DNA of 64,000 bases. Source: Actinoallomurus purpureus (GTDB lineage Bacteria; Actinomycetota; Actinomycetes; Streptosporangiales; Streptosporangiaceae). The stretch's first letter is position 1. Each line of letters opens with the position of its first letter. Both the position numbers and the translations under genes were made by a program. The notes beneath the pieces are model-generated. The model saw nothing but the letters and a program-made list of their open reading frames with translations, did no database searches and was not told where the DNA came from. Shown here one piece after another: positions 27,097-34,434 of the stretch. The stretch covers positions 124,001-188,000 of the forward strand of contig NZ_JAMXMY010000007.1 in the NCBI RefSeq assembly GCF_024055795.1. The letters are read 5' to 3'.

Positions 27097-27905
27097 TTCC
27101 ATTTCTCGGCCACTTCCTTGATGAGGTTGACAGATGCCTGACGCGGGAGCGCCTCGGCACGAAGCGACTCCCACATCCGTTTCACGATCGCCAGGTCCTG
27201 CGCGCTCTCGGCCACCTGGCCGTAGAGCGCGGTGTCCAGGTAGACGAACTCGTCCCCGTCCATCGTCGCGATGACGAAGGGCCCGGCCAGGCCGGCGTAC
27301 GCACCGGCGTCCGCCGGGATGACCTGCACGACCACGTCCGACCGCGCCCCGCACAGCGCCACCAGGTGCATGAGCTGCTCGTACATGACCTTGGGGCCGC
27401 CGATGGCCCGGTGGAGAACGCCCTCGTCGACGACGGCGACGAACATGGGCGGGTCGTCGCGGGTGAGGATCCGCTGCCGCTCCAGCCGGGTCCGCACCTG
27501 CGTCTCGATGTCGAGCGACGCCGGCTGGCCGCTCTTCTCGAACACGGCGCGGGCGTAGTCCGGAGTCTGGAGCAGCCCCGGCACAAGGAGCGATTCGAAC
27601 CAATTCAGCGCGGTCGCCTGTTCTTCGATGATTCGCCACCGATCGAGCCAGTCCGGGATCAACTCGCGTTCGACGAGTTCTTTCAGCAGCCGCCTGAGCG
27701 CTCCGCCGGTTCCAAGGGCGTCGTCGCAACGCTTGACGAAATCGAGTTTCGGCTTACGCCGCGCGGTCTCCACCATCCCGACGGCGGACTCCGAGTAATT
27801 GATCGCCTGAGCCAACTGCAACTGGCTCATCTTCCGGTACTCACGCCAAGAACGTAACTCAGCGGCGAAATACTCCAGCCAGGTACGGCCGTCATTGAAC
27901 CTCAC
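27093..27905 (-). CDS. XRE-family regulator with DUF5753 domain
   Basis: This 270-residue regulator has an N-terminal helix-turn-helix (about 24-52, MSQLQLAQAINYSESAVGMV) and a DUF5753 domain (about 85-265, ATALNWFESLLVPGLLQT, DYARAVF). Such genes typically sit with a DUF397 gene downstream and a small HATPase gene divergent, as here. The start is GTG at 27905 with AGGA upstream; it lies inside a triple TGTGAGG repeat. Members of this group act in development and antibiotic control in Streptomyces; the target here is unknown. Confidence 0.92.
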   Translation of the reverse strand: MRFNDGRTWLEYFAAELRSWREYRKMSQLQLAQAINYSESAVGMVETARRKPKLDFVKRCDDALGTGGALRRLLKELVERELIPDWLDRWRIIEEQATALNWFESLLVPGLLQTPDYARAVFEKSGQPASLDIETQVRTRLERQRILTRDDPPMFVAVVDEGVLHRAIGGPKVMYEQLMHLVALCGARSDVVVQVIPADAGAYAGLAGPFVIATMDGDEFVYLDTALYGQVAESAQDLAIVKRMWESLRAEALPRQASVNLIKEVAEKWK

Positions 27906-27928
27906 AGCTTCCTCACAACCGCCTCACA
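27900..27928 (-). promoter_or_regulatory. Three phased TGTGAGG repeats at the XRE start
   Basis: On the minus strand TGTGAGG occurs three times, at 27928, 27917 and 27906 (5' ends), exactly 11 bases apart. The last copy contains the GTG start codon and the middle one overlaps the ribosome-binding site. One-helical-turn phasing suggests a cooperative binding site, plausibly for autoregulation. Confidence 0.5.
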
Positions 27929-27974
27929 GACCGGGCGCTCTCGCTCACGGTAACGGGGTCTTTGCTCCGAGAGT

Positions 27975-27994
27975 ACGTCTCCCCAGGTAGACGT
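27975..27994. promoter_or_regulatory. Inverted repeat in the XRE/HATPase divergent region
   Basis: ACGTCT and AGACGT are separated by eight bases. It sits between the two divergent start codons, 38 bases before the HATPase ATG. Candidate operator only. Confidence 0.3.
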
Positions 27995-28031
27995 GGGAAG
28001 TAAATCGCACACCGTCAGGAAGGCGTAAGAG

Positions 28032-28463
28032 ATGCCATCTTCGCCGCGTTCGGGCTGCATGCTCATCGCCGCTCTGCCGACCGCCGCCGGCCGGGCGCGG
28101 GCCTACACGCGATGGGCGCTGCGGGCCTGGCAGCTGGAGACGATGACAGAGACGGCGGAGCTGCTGGTCAGTGAGCTGGTGACGAATGCGGTGAAGGCCA
28201 CGGGAGGTGCCAACGGCGCCATCCGGGGCAGCCGGCGCGGGACGGGATCGTCGATCTATCTCTGTCTCTCGACGTTTTCCGAGAAGCTGCTGATCGAAGT
28301 GTGGGACAGATGCGACGAACCGCCACACAGACGCACTGCGTCGGACGATGATGAGAACGGCCGCGGACTGGTTCTCGTCCAAGCCCTCTCGAAGGACTGG
28401 GGATATGAAACATTAAACTCGGGTGGAAAAATCGTATGGTGTGAGTGCCTGATTCTCGGATGA
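28032..28463 (+). CDS. Small ATP-binding (HATPase_c, RsbW-like) regulatory protein
   Basis: This 143-residue protein resembles the anti-sigma/serine kinase-like ATPases abundant in actinomycetes. The N-box is TAELLVSELVTNAVKAT (about 40-56), and a later ENGRGLVLVQALSKDWG (about 108-124) is the G2-box region. No HisKA or receiver domain is present. It is divergent from the XRE gene, the classical arrangement with DUF397. The partner sigma factor or target is unknown. Confidence 0.87.
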   Translation: MPSSPRSGCMLIAALPTAAGRARAYTRWALRAWQLETMTETAELLVSELVTNAVKATGGANGAIRGSRRGTGSSIYLCLSTFSEKLLIEVWDRCDEPPHRRTASDDDENGRGLVLVQALSKDWGYETLNSGGKIVWCECLILG

Positions 28464-28781
28464 CGACCGCACCCCACACCGCCGCACCGTCACCGCCCGG
28501 AGACCACGCCGGACCCGAACACCCCTGCGGCCACCCCCGAATCAGCGTTGCACAGGGTCGAGCAAGAGAAGACAGACGACATAAGGGTATTTTTCAATGA
28601 ATATTCGGCCACAACAAGCGCGACATTAACCGACGATGTCATCAAGCAAGTGACAATCCGCCGTTCCATCGCCGCCCAGAACAGCATTGAAGGAAACAAG
28701 CCTTTCAGGCGTGCGACAAATTCCCGGCATTGACGGTCACCCTTCCATTTGTCGCACCCGTCACCATATGATCCGCGGCCT
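28464..28781. other. AT-richer stretch with no secure gene
   Basis: This region between the HATPase and the acyl-CoA dehydrogenase terminator is clearly less GC-rich than the rest, especially 28560-28750. One open frame on the plus strand (TTG 28548 to 28733) would encode 61 residues with balanced composition (DDIRVFFNEYSATTSATL), including a rare TTA codon. No good ribosome-binding site precedes it. It could be a degenerate gene or plain spacer. Confidence 0.4.
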
Positions 28782-28822
28782 CCGGGAGCGTTTCGCCGGC
28801 AGATCCGGCGCGACGCTCCCGG
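28782..28822 (-). terminator. Two-part hairpin after the acyl-CoA dehydrogenase operon
   Basis: A 10-bp stem (CCGGGAGCGT with ACGCTCCCGG) encloses an internal 5-bp stem (GCCGG/CCGGC). It lies 15 bases past the stop of the last dehydrogenase gene on the minus strand. Confidence 0.7.
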
Positions 28823-28837
28823 CACCCATTGCCCCTG

Positions 28838-29872
28838 TCAGTCCATGAGGAAGGCCGCGACTTCGGCGCGCTGGGCGCGGGCCGGGCCGTCGAACGCGGC
28901 GAGCCACTGGGCACGCTTGTAGTAGCGGTGCAGCACGTGCTCCCAGGTGAAGCCGATGCCGCCGTGCCCCTGGATGGCGTTCTCGCAGGCGAAGACCGCC
29001 GCCTCGCCCGCGAAGGCCTTGGCGGCGAGGCATGCCTGGCGTGCCATCGGGTCGTTCTCGGCGACGCACCACGCCGCCCAGTAAGCCAGCGAGCGGGCCT
29101 CCTGCAGCCGTACGTAGACGTCGGACGCCTTGTGCGACACGGCCTGGTAGACGCCGATCGGCTTGCCGAACTGCTTGCGGTCCTTGGCGTAGGCGACGAG
29201 CAGGTCCAGCGCGCGCTGGGCGACGCCGACCGCTTCGAGGGCCACCGCGGCGTACGCGCGATCGCGGATCCGGCCGAGCAGTTCGGCGGCCGTGTCACCG
29301 CTCGCGAGCGGGCGCGCGGGAGCGCCGTCGAACCGGACGCTCGCCGGCCGCCGCGTGCCGTCCAGCGCGCCGTGCGGGGTGACGGCCGCGTCGGAGGCGT
29401 CCACGGCGTACAGCCCGTCGGCGGTCGTCACGACGAACAGGTCGACCGCCGCGCCGTCCGGCACCAGGACCTTCTCCCCGGTGAGCCGCCCGCCGGAGAC
29501 CGTCGCACCGGCCGCGTCCAGCAGTCCCTGGGGCACGCCCGGCTCGGCCCACGCCAGCGTGGCCGTCAGCCGGCCTTCGCCGACCTGCTTGGCCGTCTCG
29601 TCGTCGAGCGCGGGAGCGGCCAGGACCGCGGTCGAGAAGTACGGTGCGGCGAGCGGCCGGTAGCCGGTCTCCTCCAGGAGCACGGCCTGGTCGAGGAAGG
29701 TCAGCTCGGCGTCGAGCCATCCCATCTCGGCGAGCTTCGCCCACACTTCGGCGTCGACGCCGGTCTCGGAGTCGGCGATCTGCGCGAGGCGGACGTCGTC
29801 ATAGCGCTCGGCGAGGAAGTCGCGGGCGAAGCCCCGCAGCTGCTCCTGCTCTTCGGAGAACGCGAAGTCCAT
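28838..29872 (-). CDS. Acyl-CoA dehydrogenase family protein, small subunit
   Basis: This 344-residue flavoprotein-fold subunit begins MDFAFSEEQEQLRGFARDF and ends with the helical ACAD domain (FGKPIGVYQAVSHKASDVY, ENAIQGHGGIGFTWEH). It is shorter and more diverged in the middle than the partner. It starts two bases after the stop of the 389-residue dehydrogenase gene. Pairs with these lengths match the alpha2beta2 enzymes of steroid and side-chain breakdown in mycobacteria (FadE28/FadE29 type), where each protein supplies part of the FAD site. The substrate is inferred only. Confidence 0.9.
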   Translation of the reverse strand: MDFAFSEEQEQLRGFARDFLAERYDDVRLAQIADSETGVDAEVWAKLAEMGWLDAELTFLDQAVLLEETGYRPLAAPYFSTAVLAAPALDDETAKQVGEGRLTATLAWAEPGVPQGLLDAAGATVSGGRLTGEKVLVPDGAAVDLFVVTTADGLYAVDASDAAVTPHGALDGTRRPASVRFDGAPARPLASGDTAAELLGRIRDRAYAAVALEAVGVAQRALDLLVAYAKDRKQFGKPIGVYQAVSHKASDVYVRLQEARSLAYWAAWCVAENDPMARQACLAAKAFAGEAAVFACENAIQGHGGIGFTWEHVLHRYYKRAQWLAAFDGPARAQRAEVAAFLMD

Positions 29873-29874
29873 GA

Positions 29875-31044
29875 TCAACGTCCCTTCGGCAGGCCGAGGA
29901 CCCGCTCGGCGATGATGTTGCGGAGGATCTCCGAGGTGCCCGCCTCGATCGTGTTGCCACGGGACCGCAGCTGCCAGTACTGCCAGAACCCGTTCCACGG
30001 CGCGTCGTCGCCGGTGACCTGAGCGTGCAGGCCGAACACCGACTGGGCGAGCGAGGTGAGGCGCTGGTTGGCCTCGCTCCAGGCGAGCTTGACGCCCGAC
30101 CCCTCCGGGCCGGGGATGCCGGTCTCCAGCAGCGTGGTGAGCGCCCGGTAGTTGGTGAAGCGCAGCGACTGCATCTCGATCCACTCGCGGGCGACGGCGT
30201 CGCGGATCAGCGGGTCATCGGCGGGCCGCCGGCCGTCCGGTCCCGGCCGCCGTACGAGCTCGACCAGGTGGTTGACCATGCGCTCGAGCTCGGCGGACAG
30301 CGCGAAGCCCAGCGTGCCGCGCTCGTGCAGCAGGGTGGTCATGGCGACCTTCCACCCGTCACCGGGCCGGCCCAGCATCGAGTCGCGGGGCACCCGGACA
30401 TCGTCGAAGAAGATCTCGTTGAACTCCGGGTCGCCGGTGATCTGGTGCAGCGGGCGTACGGTCACGCCGGGCGCGTGCATGTCGACGATGAGGTAGGACA
30501 GGCCGGCGTGCTTGGGCGCGTCCGGGTCGGTGCGGACGACGAGGATGCACCAGTCGGCCTTGTGCGCGTAGGACGACCACACCTTCTGCCCGTTGACAAC
30601 CCAGTGGTCGCCGTCGAGGACGGCGCTGGTCCGCCCGGCGGCCAGGTCGGAGCCGGAACCGGGCTCGGAGAACCCCTGGCACCAGATCTCCTCGCCTGAC
30701 AGCAGCAGCTTGAGGTAGCGCTGCTTCTGCTCGTCGGTGCCCCAGGCGATGATCGTCGGGCCGGCCATGTTGAGACCGATGACGCCCGGGTGGCCGGGGG
30801 CGTCGGCGCGGGCGGACTCCTCCAGATAGATGGCCTGGTAGGTCGGGGACAGCCCACGCCCGCCGAACCCCTCGGGCCAGGTCAGCCCGACGTACCCGGC
30901 GGAGTACAGCCGCCCGCCCCACGCACGGAGCGCGTCGAAGTCACCCCGGCCCGCCTCGACCTCGCGGTGGGACGCGTTCTCCTGGAGCCACGAGCGAAGC
31001 TCCGCGCGGAACGCGGCCTCCTCGGGTGTGTCGCGAAAGTCCAC
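29875..31044 (-). CDS. Acyl-CoA dehydrogenase family protein, large subunit
   Basis: This 389-residue protein starts at GTG 31044, which has GGAGG at ideal spacing; the long in-frame extension upstream is the antisense-like shadow of the TetR gene. Typical ACAD motifs are WPEGFGGRGLSPTYQAIYLEE, CQGFSEPGSGSDLAAGRTSA, GDHWVVNGQKVWSSYAHKA and GTSEILRNIIAERVLGLPK. It catalyses alpha,beta-dehydrogenation of an acyl-CoA with FAD, probably as a heteromer with the downstream gene. Confidence 0.93.
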   Translation of the reverse strand: MDFRDTPEEAAFRAELRSWLQENASHREVEAGRGDFDALRAWGGRLYSAGYVGLTWPEGFGGRGLSPTYQAIYLEESARADAPGHPGVIGLNMAGPTIIAWGTDEQKQRYLKLLLSGEEIWCQGFSEPGSGSDLAAGRTSAVLDGDHWVVNGQKVWSSYAHKADWCILVVRTDPDAPKHAGLSYLIVDMHAPGVTVRPLHQITGDPEFNEIFFDDVRVPRDSMLGRPGDGWKVAMTTLLHERGTLGFALSAELERMVNHLVELVRRPGPDGRRPADDPLIRDAVAREWIEMQSLRFTNYRALTTLLETGIPGPEGSGVKLAWSEANQRLTSLAQSVFGLHAQVTGDDAPWNGFWQYWQLRSRGNTIEAGTSEILRNIIAERVLGLPKGR

Positions 31045-31052
31045 GCTGCCTC

Positions 31053-31655
31053 CTACATGCCGATCGCCCGGCAGTAGAGCCGGGTGAGCTGTTCGACGTC
31101 GCCGTCGTCGTGGGGCCGGCCGAGGACGTACCAGGTGTACGCCGTCCGGCCGATCATCGTCGCGAGCGCCACCGCGGCCGTACGCGGGTCGACGTCGTCC
31201 GGGACGAGCCCGGCCTGCTGCCACTCCCGGATGGCGCGCTCTTGACGGTCGTAGAAGACCCCCCAGGCCCGCAGGTACGTGTCGCGCATCGCCGGGGAGA
31301 ACGTGGCGACCTGCTCGAAGACCGCCATCAGCCGGGCGTTGTCCCGGTAGGCGCGCAGGTAGGCGCGGTTGGCGCGGGCGATGCGCGCCGCCGGGCCGTC
31401 GCCGTTCAGCGGCTCGGCCCGCATGACGGTGAGCAGCCCGTTCAGCATCTGGTCGATCAGCTCGGCGAAGACCGCGTCCTTGTCGGCGAAGTGGGTGTAG
31501 AAGCTGCCGTAGGCGACGCCGGCCCGCTCGCAGATCTCGCTGATCTTGGCGTCGAGGAAGCCCCGCTCCTCGAACACCTCCCGCGCGGCCGTCAGCAGCG
31601 CGGCGCGGGTGCGCTCGGCGCGCGCCTGGCGCTTCACGGGGGTCATGGCGCTCAT
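31053..31655 (-). CDS. TetR-family regulator of the dehydrogenase operon
   Basis: This 200-residue repressor-type protein has the TetR helix-turn-helix at about 12-58 (AREVFEERGFLDAKISEI, AGVAYGSFYTHFADKD) and a ligand-binding helical domain. The stop lies eight bases before the acyl-CoA dehydrogenase start, so it is the first gene of the operon and probably autoregulates. ACAD-linked TetR regulators often bind acyl-CoA or CoA-steroid ligands; this is inferred. ATG 31646 is an alternative start. Confidence 0.92.
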   Translation of the reverse strand: MSAMTPVKRQARAERTRAALLTAAREVFEERGFLDAKISEICERAGVAYGSFYTHFADKDAVFAELIDQMLNGLLTVMRAEPLNGDGPAARIARANRAYLRAYRDNARLMAVFEQVATFSPAMRDTYLRAWGVFYDRQERAIREWQQAGLVPDDVDPRTAAVALATMIGRTAYTWYVLGRPHDDGDVEQLTRLYCRAIGM

Positions 31656-31659
31656 CGTA

Positions 31660-31676
31660 ACCGAAACTGATTCGGT
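31660..31676. promoter_or_regulatory. Candidate TetR operator
   Basis: ACCGAA-ACTGA-TTCGGT is a perfect inverted repeat five bases upstream of the TetR start codon. It is well placed to block transcription or initiation of the tetR-acad operon. The sequence continues AT-rich (TAATCGACTAATCG), compatible with a promoter. Confidence 0.6.
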
Positions 31677-31751
31677 AATCGACTAATCGCCCGCGTGGTT
31701 CGGACCGCGGGAGCCCGTAGCCGGGCGGGCGGCATGGGTGCTTGTCGGCGA

Positions 31752-31791
31752 GTGTTTCGTGAGACGGGAAATTTCCCGTCTCACGAGACAC
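31752..31791. repeat. 40-bp palindrome with no spacer
   Basis: The 15-base arm TCGTGAGACGGGAAA (31757-31771) is followed directly by its exact complement (31772-31786). The symmetry extends outward to 31752-31791 with one mismatch that would be a G-U pair in RNA. It lies between the secreted-protein stop (31863, minus) and the TetR start (31655). It may be that gene's terminator, or an extended operator. Confidence 0.85.
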
Positions 31792-31862
31792 CAGAGAACG
31801 CGACGTCCACCTGCCAGTGACCGGATTGACTCGTCGGCCGGGAATCAGCCCCGACACGCCGG

Positions 31863-32321
31863 CTAACCGCAGTGGACCTTCTTGCCTGTGATGTCGCCGT
31901 TGCTCGAGCCGTTGGTGTTGATGAAGGCGTAGACGTAGAGGCAGCGATGGGGCGCGCGGACGTAGAGCGGCCCCGCGTACCAGTGATTCCTCGTGCCATA
32001 ACCGTCGTACCGGCAGTCGCCGTACTTGGTCCGGGCCGCGTTGTAGACGCAGAGCTTGAGCTTGATGTTGTAGAGCGACGTCGATCCCTTACGGATGGCG
32101 AGCGCGCAGTTATAGCCGTTGGAGGAGTTGTAGTAGACCTTGACGTAGCCGCGGACCTTGGAGTCCACGTAGATCGAATGGGTGCTGCGCAGGGCGTATC
32201 TGGACCCGCATGACGGGCCCGCCGCGCTCGCCGGCGCGGCCGAGGCCAGCACTGTCGTCAGCGTCAGGGCTGGAATCACGGCAGCGGCCAGCGGCAGCAG
32301 ACGCCTTCCGGTATTGATCAT
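31863..32321 (-). CDS. Small secreted Cys-containing protein of unknown function
   Basis: This 152-residue protein begins MINTGRRLLPLAAAVIPALT, a Sec-type signal with a likely cleavage after ASAAPASA (about residue 33). The mature part is rich in Tyr, Ser, Asn and Gly, with six Cys (PSCGSR, NCALA, LCVYNA, DCRYDG, RCLYVY and the C-terminal HCG), suggesting disulfides. The start ATG 32321 is preferred to the upstream GTG 32357 because it begins the signal peptide. No family recognised; similar small proteins are common in actinomycete secretomes. Confidence 0.8.
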   Translation of the reverse strand: MINTGRRLLPLAAAVIPALTLTTVLASAAPASAAGPSCGSRYALRSTHSIYVDSKVRGYVKVYYNSSNGYNCALAIRKGSTSLYNIKLKLCVYNAARTKYGDCRYDGYGTRNHWYAGPLYVRAPHRCLYVYAFINTNGSSNGDITGKKVHCG

Positions 32322-32408
32322 GAGCCGTACCGTACAGCGACTGGACGATTCAGTCACCGCTGTACATACAGGTCCGGCCCGAGGCCGGTCACGGCGGTAC
32401 GGGAGCGA

Positions 32409-33224
32409 TCAGTGGCCGGCGAGCCAGTCTGGGCGCAACTCGCCCTCGGCGACGAGGACCGCCGGGCCTCGCAGGAAGCTCGTGGTGCCGTCCAGGATGA
32501 CGGTGACGACGCCGCCCAGTACGGCGATCTCCCAGGTGCCGGTCGTCCGGCCCTCGGCGTGGGCGGCGGCGACGGCCGTCGCGACCGAGCCCGTACCGCA
32601 CGAGCGCGTCTCGCCCGATCCCCGCTCGTGCACCCGCATCTCGACCTGGCCGTCGCCCACCGGCCGGAACAGTTCCACGTTGACGCCTTCGGGGAAGACG
32701 TCCGCGTCGACGTCGGGGGCGAGCGTCAGGTCGAGGCCGGCGACCGGCTCGGTGATCGGGCAGGCCAGGTGGGGGTTTCCCATGGAGACCCGCAGCCCCG
32801 CGTACGACCGGCCGGACACCACCGCCCGGCCCTCCCCCAGGACTTTCGGAGCGCCCATGTCCACGGTCACATCGCCGGTAGCGCCCAGGCTCACCGCGCG
32901 TACGCCCGCCCGCGTCCCGATCGCGAGGTCACCGGGGGCGGCCAGGCCGGCGTCGACGAGGTATCGCGCGAACACGCGCGTACCGTTGCCGCACATCTCC
33001 GCGATGCTGCCGTCGGCGTTGCGGTAGTCCATGAACCACTCGGCTTCGGAGGCGTCGCGGCCGAGCGCCTTGGACCGTACGACGCGCAGCACGCCGTCGG
33101 CGCCGATCCCGGCGCGCCGATCGCACAGGGCGGCCACCAGGGACGGCGTCAGGTCGAGCGAGCCATCGAGGTCCGGCACGATCACGAAGTCGTTCTCCGT
33201 GCCGTGCCCCTTCACGAAGCGCAT
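32409..33224 (-). CDS. dapF: Diaminopimelate epimerase
   Basis: This 271-residue enzyme interconverts LL- and meso-diaminopimelate for lysine and peptidoglycan synthesis. Both catalytic cysteines are visible: AEMCGNGTRVFARYL and TRSCGTGSVATAVAAA. The N-terminus (FVKGHGTENDFVIV) is standard for the actinobacterial form. It overlaps the end of miaA by 13 bases on the same strand, the usual miaA-dapF arrangement. Confidence 0.96.
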   Translation of the reverse strand: MRFVKGHGTENDFVIVPDLDGSLDLTPSLVAALCDRRAGIGADGVLRVVRSKALGRDASEAEWFMDYRNADGSIAEMCGNGTRVFARYLVDAGLAAPGDLAIGTRAGVRAVSLGATGDVTVDMGAPKVLGEGRAVVSGRSYAGLRVSMGNPHLACPITEPVAGLDLTLAPDVDADVFPEGVNVELFRPVGDGQVEMRVHERGSGETRSCGTGSVATAVAAAHAEGRTTGTWEIAVLGGVVTVILDGTTSFLRGPAVLVAEGELRPDWLAGH

Positions 33225-34111
33225 GACCCGATCGTATCCAGGGCGGTCTCGACGGGCGCGTCATAGGGGATCCAGCGCACGCGAGGGTCGCGGCGGAACC
33301 ACGACTCCTGACGGCGGGCGAACCGCCGGGTGGCCCGGATCGTCTCCTGCTTCGCCTCCTCCTCGGTCCACTCCCCCGACAGGAACCGCAGCACCTGCGC
33401 GTAGCCGAGCGCGCGGCTGGCGGTGAGCCCGTCGCGCAGCCCGTACGGCTCCAGCGCGCGCACCTCGCCGACGAAGCCCGCCTTCCACATGCGCTCGACG
33501 CGCACGGCGATGCGCTCGTCGAGCTCCGGGCGGGGGACGACCAGTCCCACCTGCGCCGAGTCCCCGGTGTCGGCGTAGGACGGCATGGACGCGGTGAAGG
33601 GCCGCCCGGTCATCTCGATCACTTCCAGGGCCCGGACGATCCGGCGGCCGTTGCCGGGCAGGATCGACGCGGCGGCGGCCGGGTCGAGCCCGGCCAACCG
33701 GGCGTGCAGGGTGGCGGATCCGTGCTCGGCGAGCTCGCCCTCCAGCCGGGCCCGCAGCTCCGGGTCGGTGCCGGGGAACTCCAGGTCGTCGAGGACCGCC
33801 CGGACGTACAGGCCGGAGCCGCCGACGAGCAGGGGCACCCGCCCGCGCCCGCGGATCTCCGCGACCGTCCGGCGCGCGAGCTCCTGGTACTCCGCGACGC
33901 TCGCCGTGCGGGTGATGTCCCACACGTCGAGCAGGTGGTGCGGCACGCCGCGCCACTCCGGCTCTGCGAGCTTGGCGGTGCCGATGTCCATGCCCCGGTA
34001 GAGCTGCATGGAGTCGGCGTTGACGACCTCGCCGCCGAGCCGCAGGGCGAGCTCCACGGCGAGGTCGGACTTGCCCGCGGCGGTCGGCCCCACGACGGCG
34101 ATCACTCTCAT
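33212..34111 (-). CDS. miaA: tRNA dimethylallyltransferase MiaA
   Basis: This 299-residue enzyme adds a dimethylallyl group to A37 of tRNAs that read UNN codons. It has the P-loop (VVGPTAAGKSDLA), NADSMQLYRGMDIGTAK, GGSGLYVRAVLDDL and PGNGRRIVRALEVIEMTG. The ATG at 34111 is chosen because GGAGGGGA lies directly upstream. MiaB in this same window performs the next step at A37 (2-methylthiolation). Confidence 0.96.
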   Translation of the reverse strand: MRVIAVVGPTAAGKSDLAVELALRLGGEVVNADSMQLYRGMDIGTAKLAEPEWRGVPHHLLDVWDITRTASVAEYQELARRTVAEIRGRGRVPLLVGGSGLYVRAVLDDLEFPGTDPELRARLEGELAEHGSATLHARLAGLDPAAAASILPGNGRRIVRALEVIEMTGRPFTASMPSYADTGDSAQVGLVVPRPELDERIAVRVERMWKAGFVGEVRALEPYGLRDGLTASRALGYAQVLRFLSGEWTEEEAKQETIRATRRFARRQESWFRRDPRVRWIPYDAPVETALDTIGSCAS

Positions 34112-34434
34112 CTCCCCTCCACCGGCTCCATTCTGCCGTTTCCGGCGGTGTGCCTCCTCCACGGTCTCAGCGCTTTTCGGATCGACTCCCCGGCGTGATC
34201 GAGACTTCCTTATTCGGCCTCATTCGGCCGATCGCCGCGCCCGCGAGGGGCCCGGTCCAGTACGGGAGGTAGACCGGTCAGGGCGGCTCGAACTGTGCGT
34301 CATGACGTCTTGTCACACCATCGCCCTCGGCCTACCATCGATTCAACTTTCAGGAAAGTTTCCTAATAGTTACCCGCCATCCCGGCTACGCAGCTCATCG
34401 CCTCATCGCCCCCTCACCCCCCGTTGGAGGATCG
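34112..34434. other. Divergent region between miaA and the lysozyme-like gene
   Basis: These 323 bases separate two divergent genes and should hold both promoters. Overlapping palindromes lie at 34345-34364 (listed separately). I looked for a c-di-AMP (ydaO-type) riboswitch because such elements precede some actinomycete cell-wall hydrolases, and did not see its conserved core. A short direct repeat of ATTCGGCC lies at about 34211-34230. Confidence 0.5.
34345..34364. promoter_or_regulatory. Overlapping palindromes upstream of the lysozyme-like gene
   Basis: AACTTTC-AG-GAAAGTT (34345-34360) and AGGAAA-G-TTTCCT (34352-34364) are both perfect and share bases. They sit about 70 bases before the start codon, in an AT-richer patch likely to contain the promoter. 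A regulator-binding site is the best guess. Confidence 0.5.

Noticed and set aside
28490-28825. 111-codon minus-strand frame in the AT-rich patch
   Set aside because: It overlaps the hairpin terminator of the dehydrogenase operon and has no start signal; composition is not gene-like.
34163-34434. Possible c-di-AMP riboswitch ahead of the lysozyme-like gene
   Set aside because: Expected for some actinomycete wall hydrolases, but the conserved ydaO-type core is not present.
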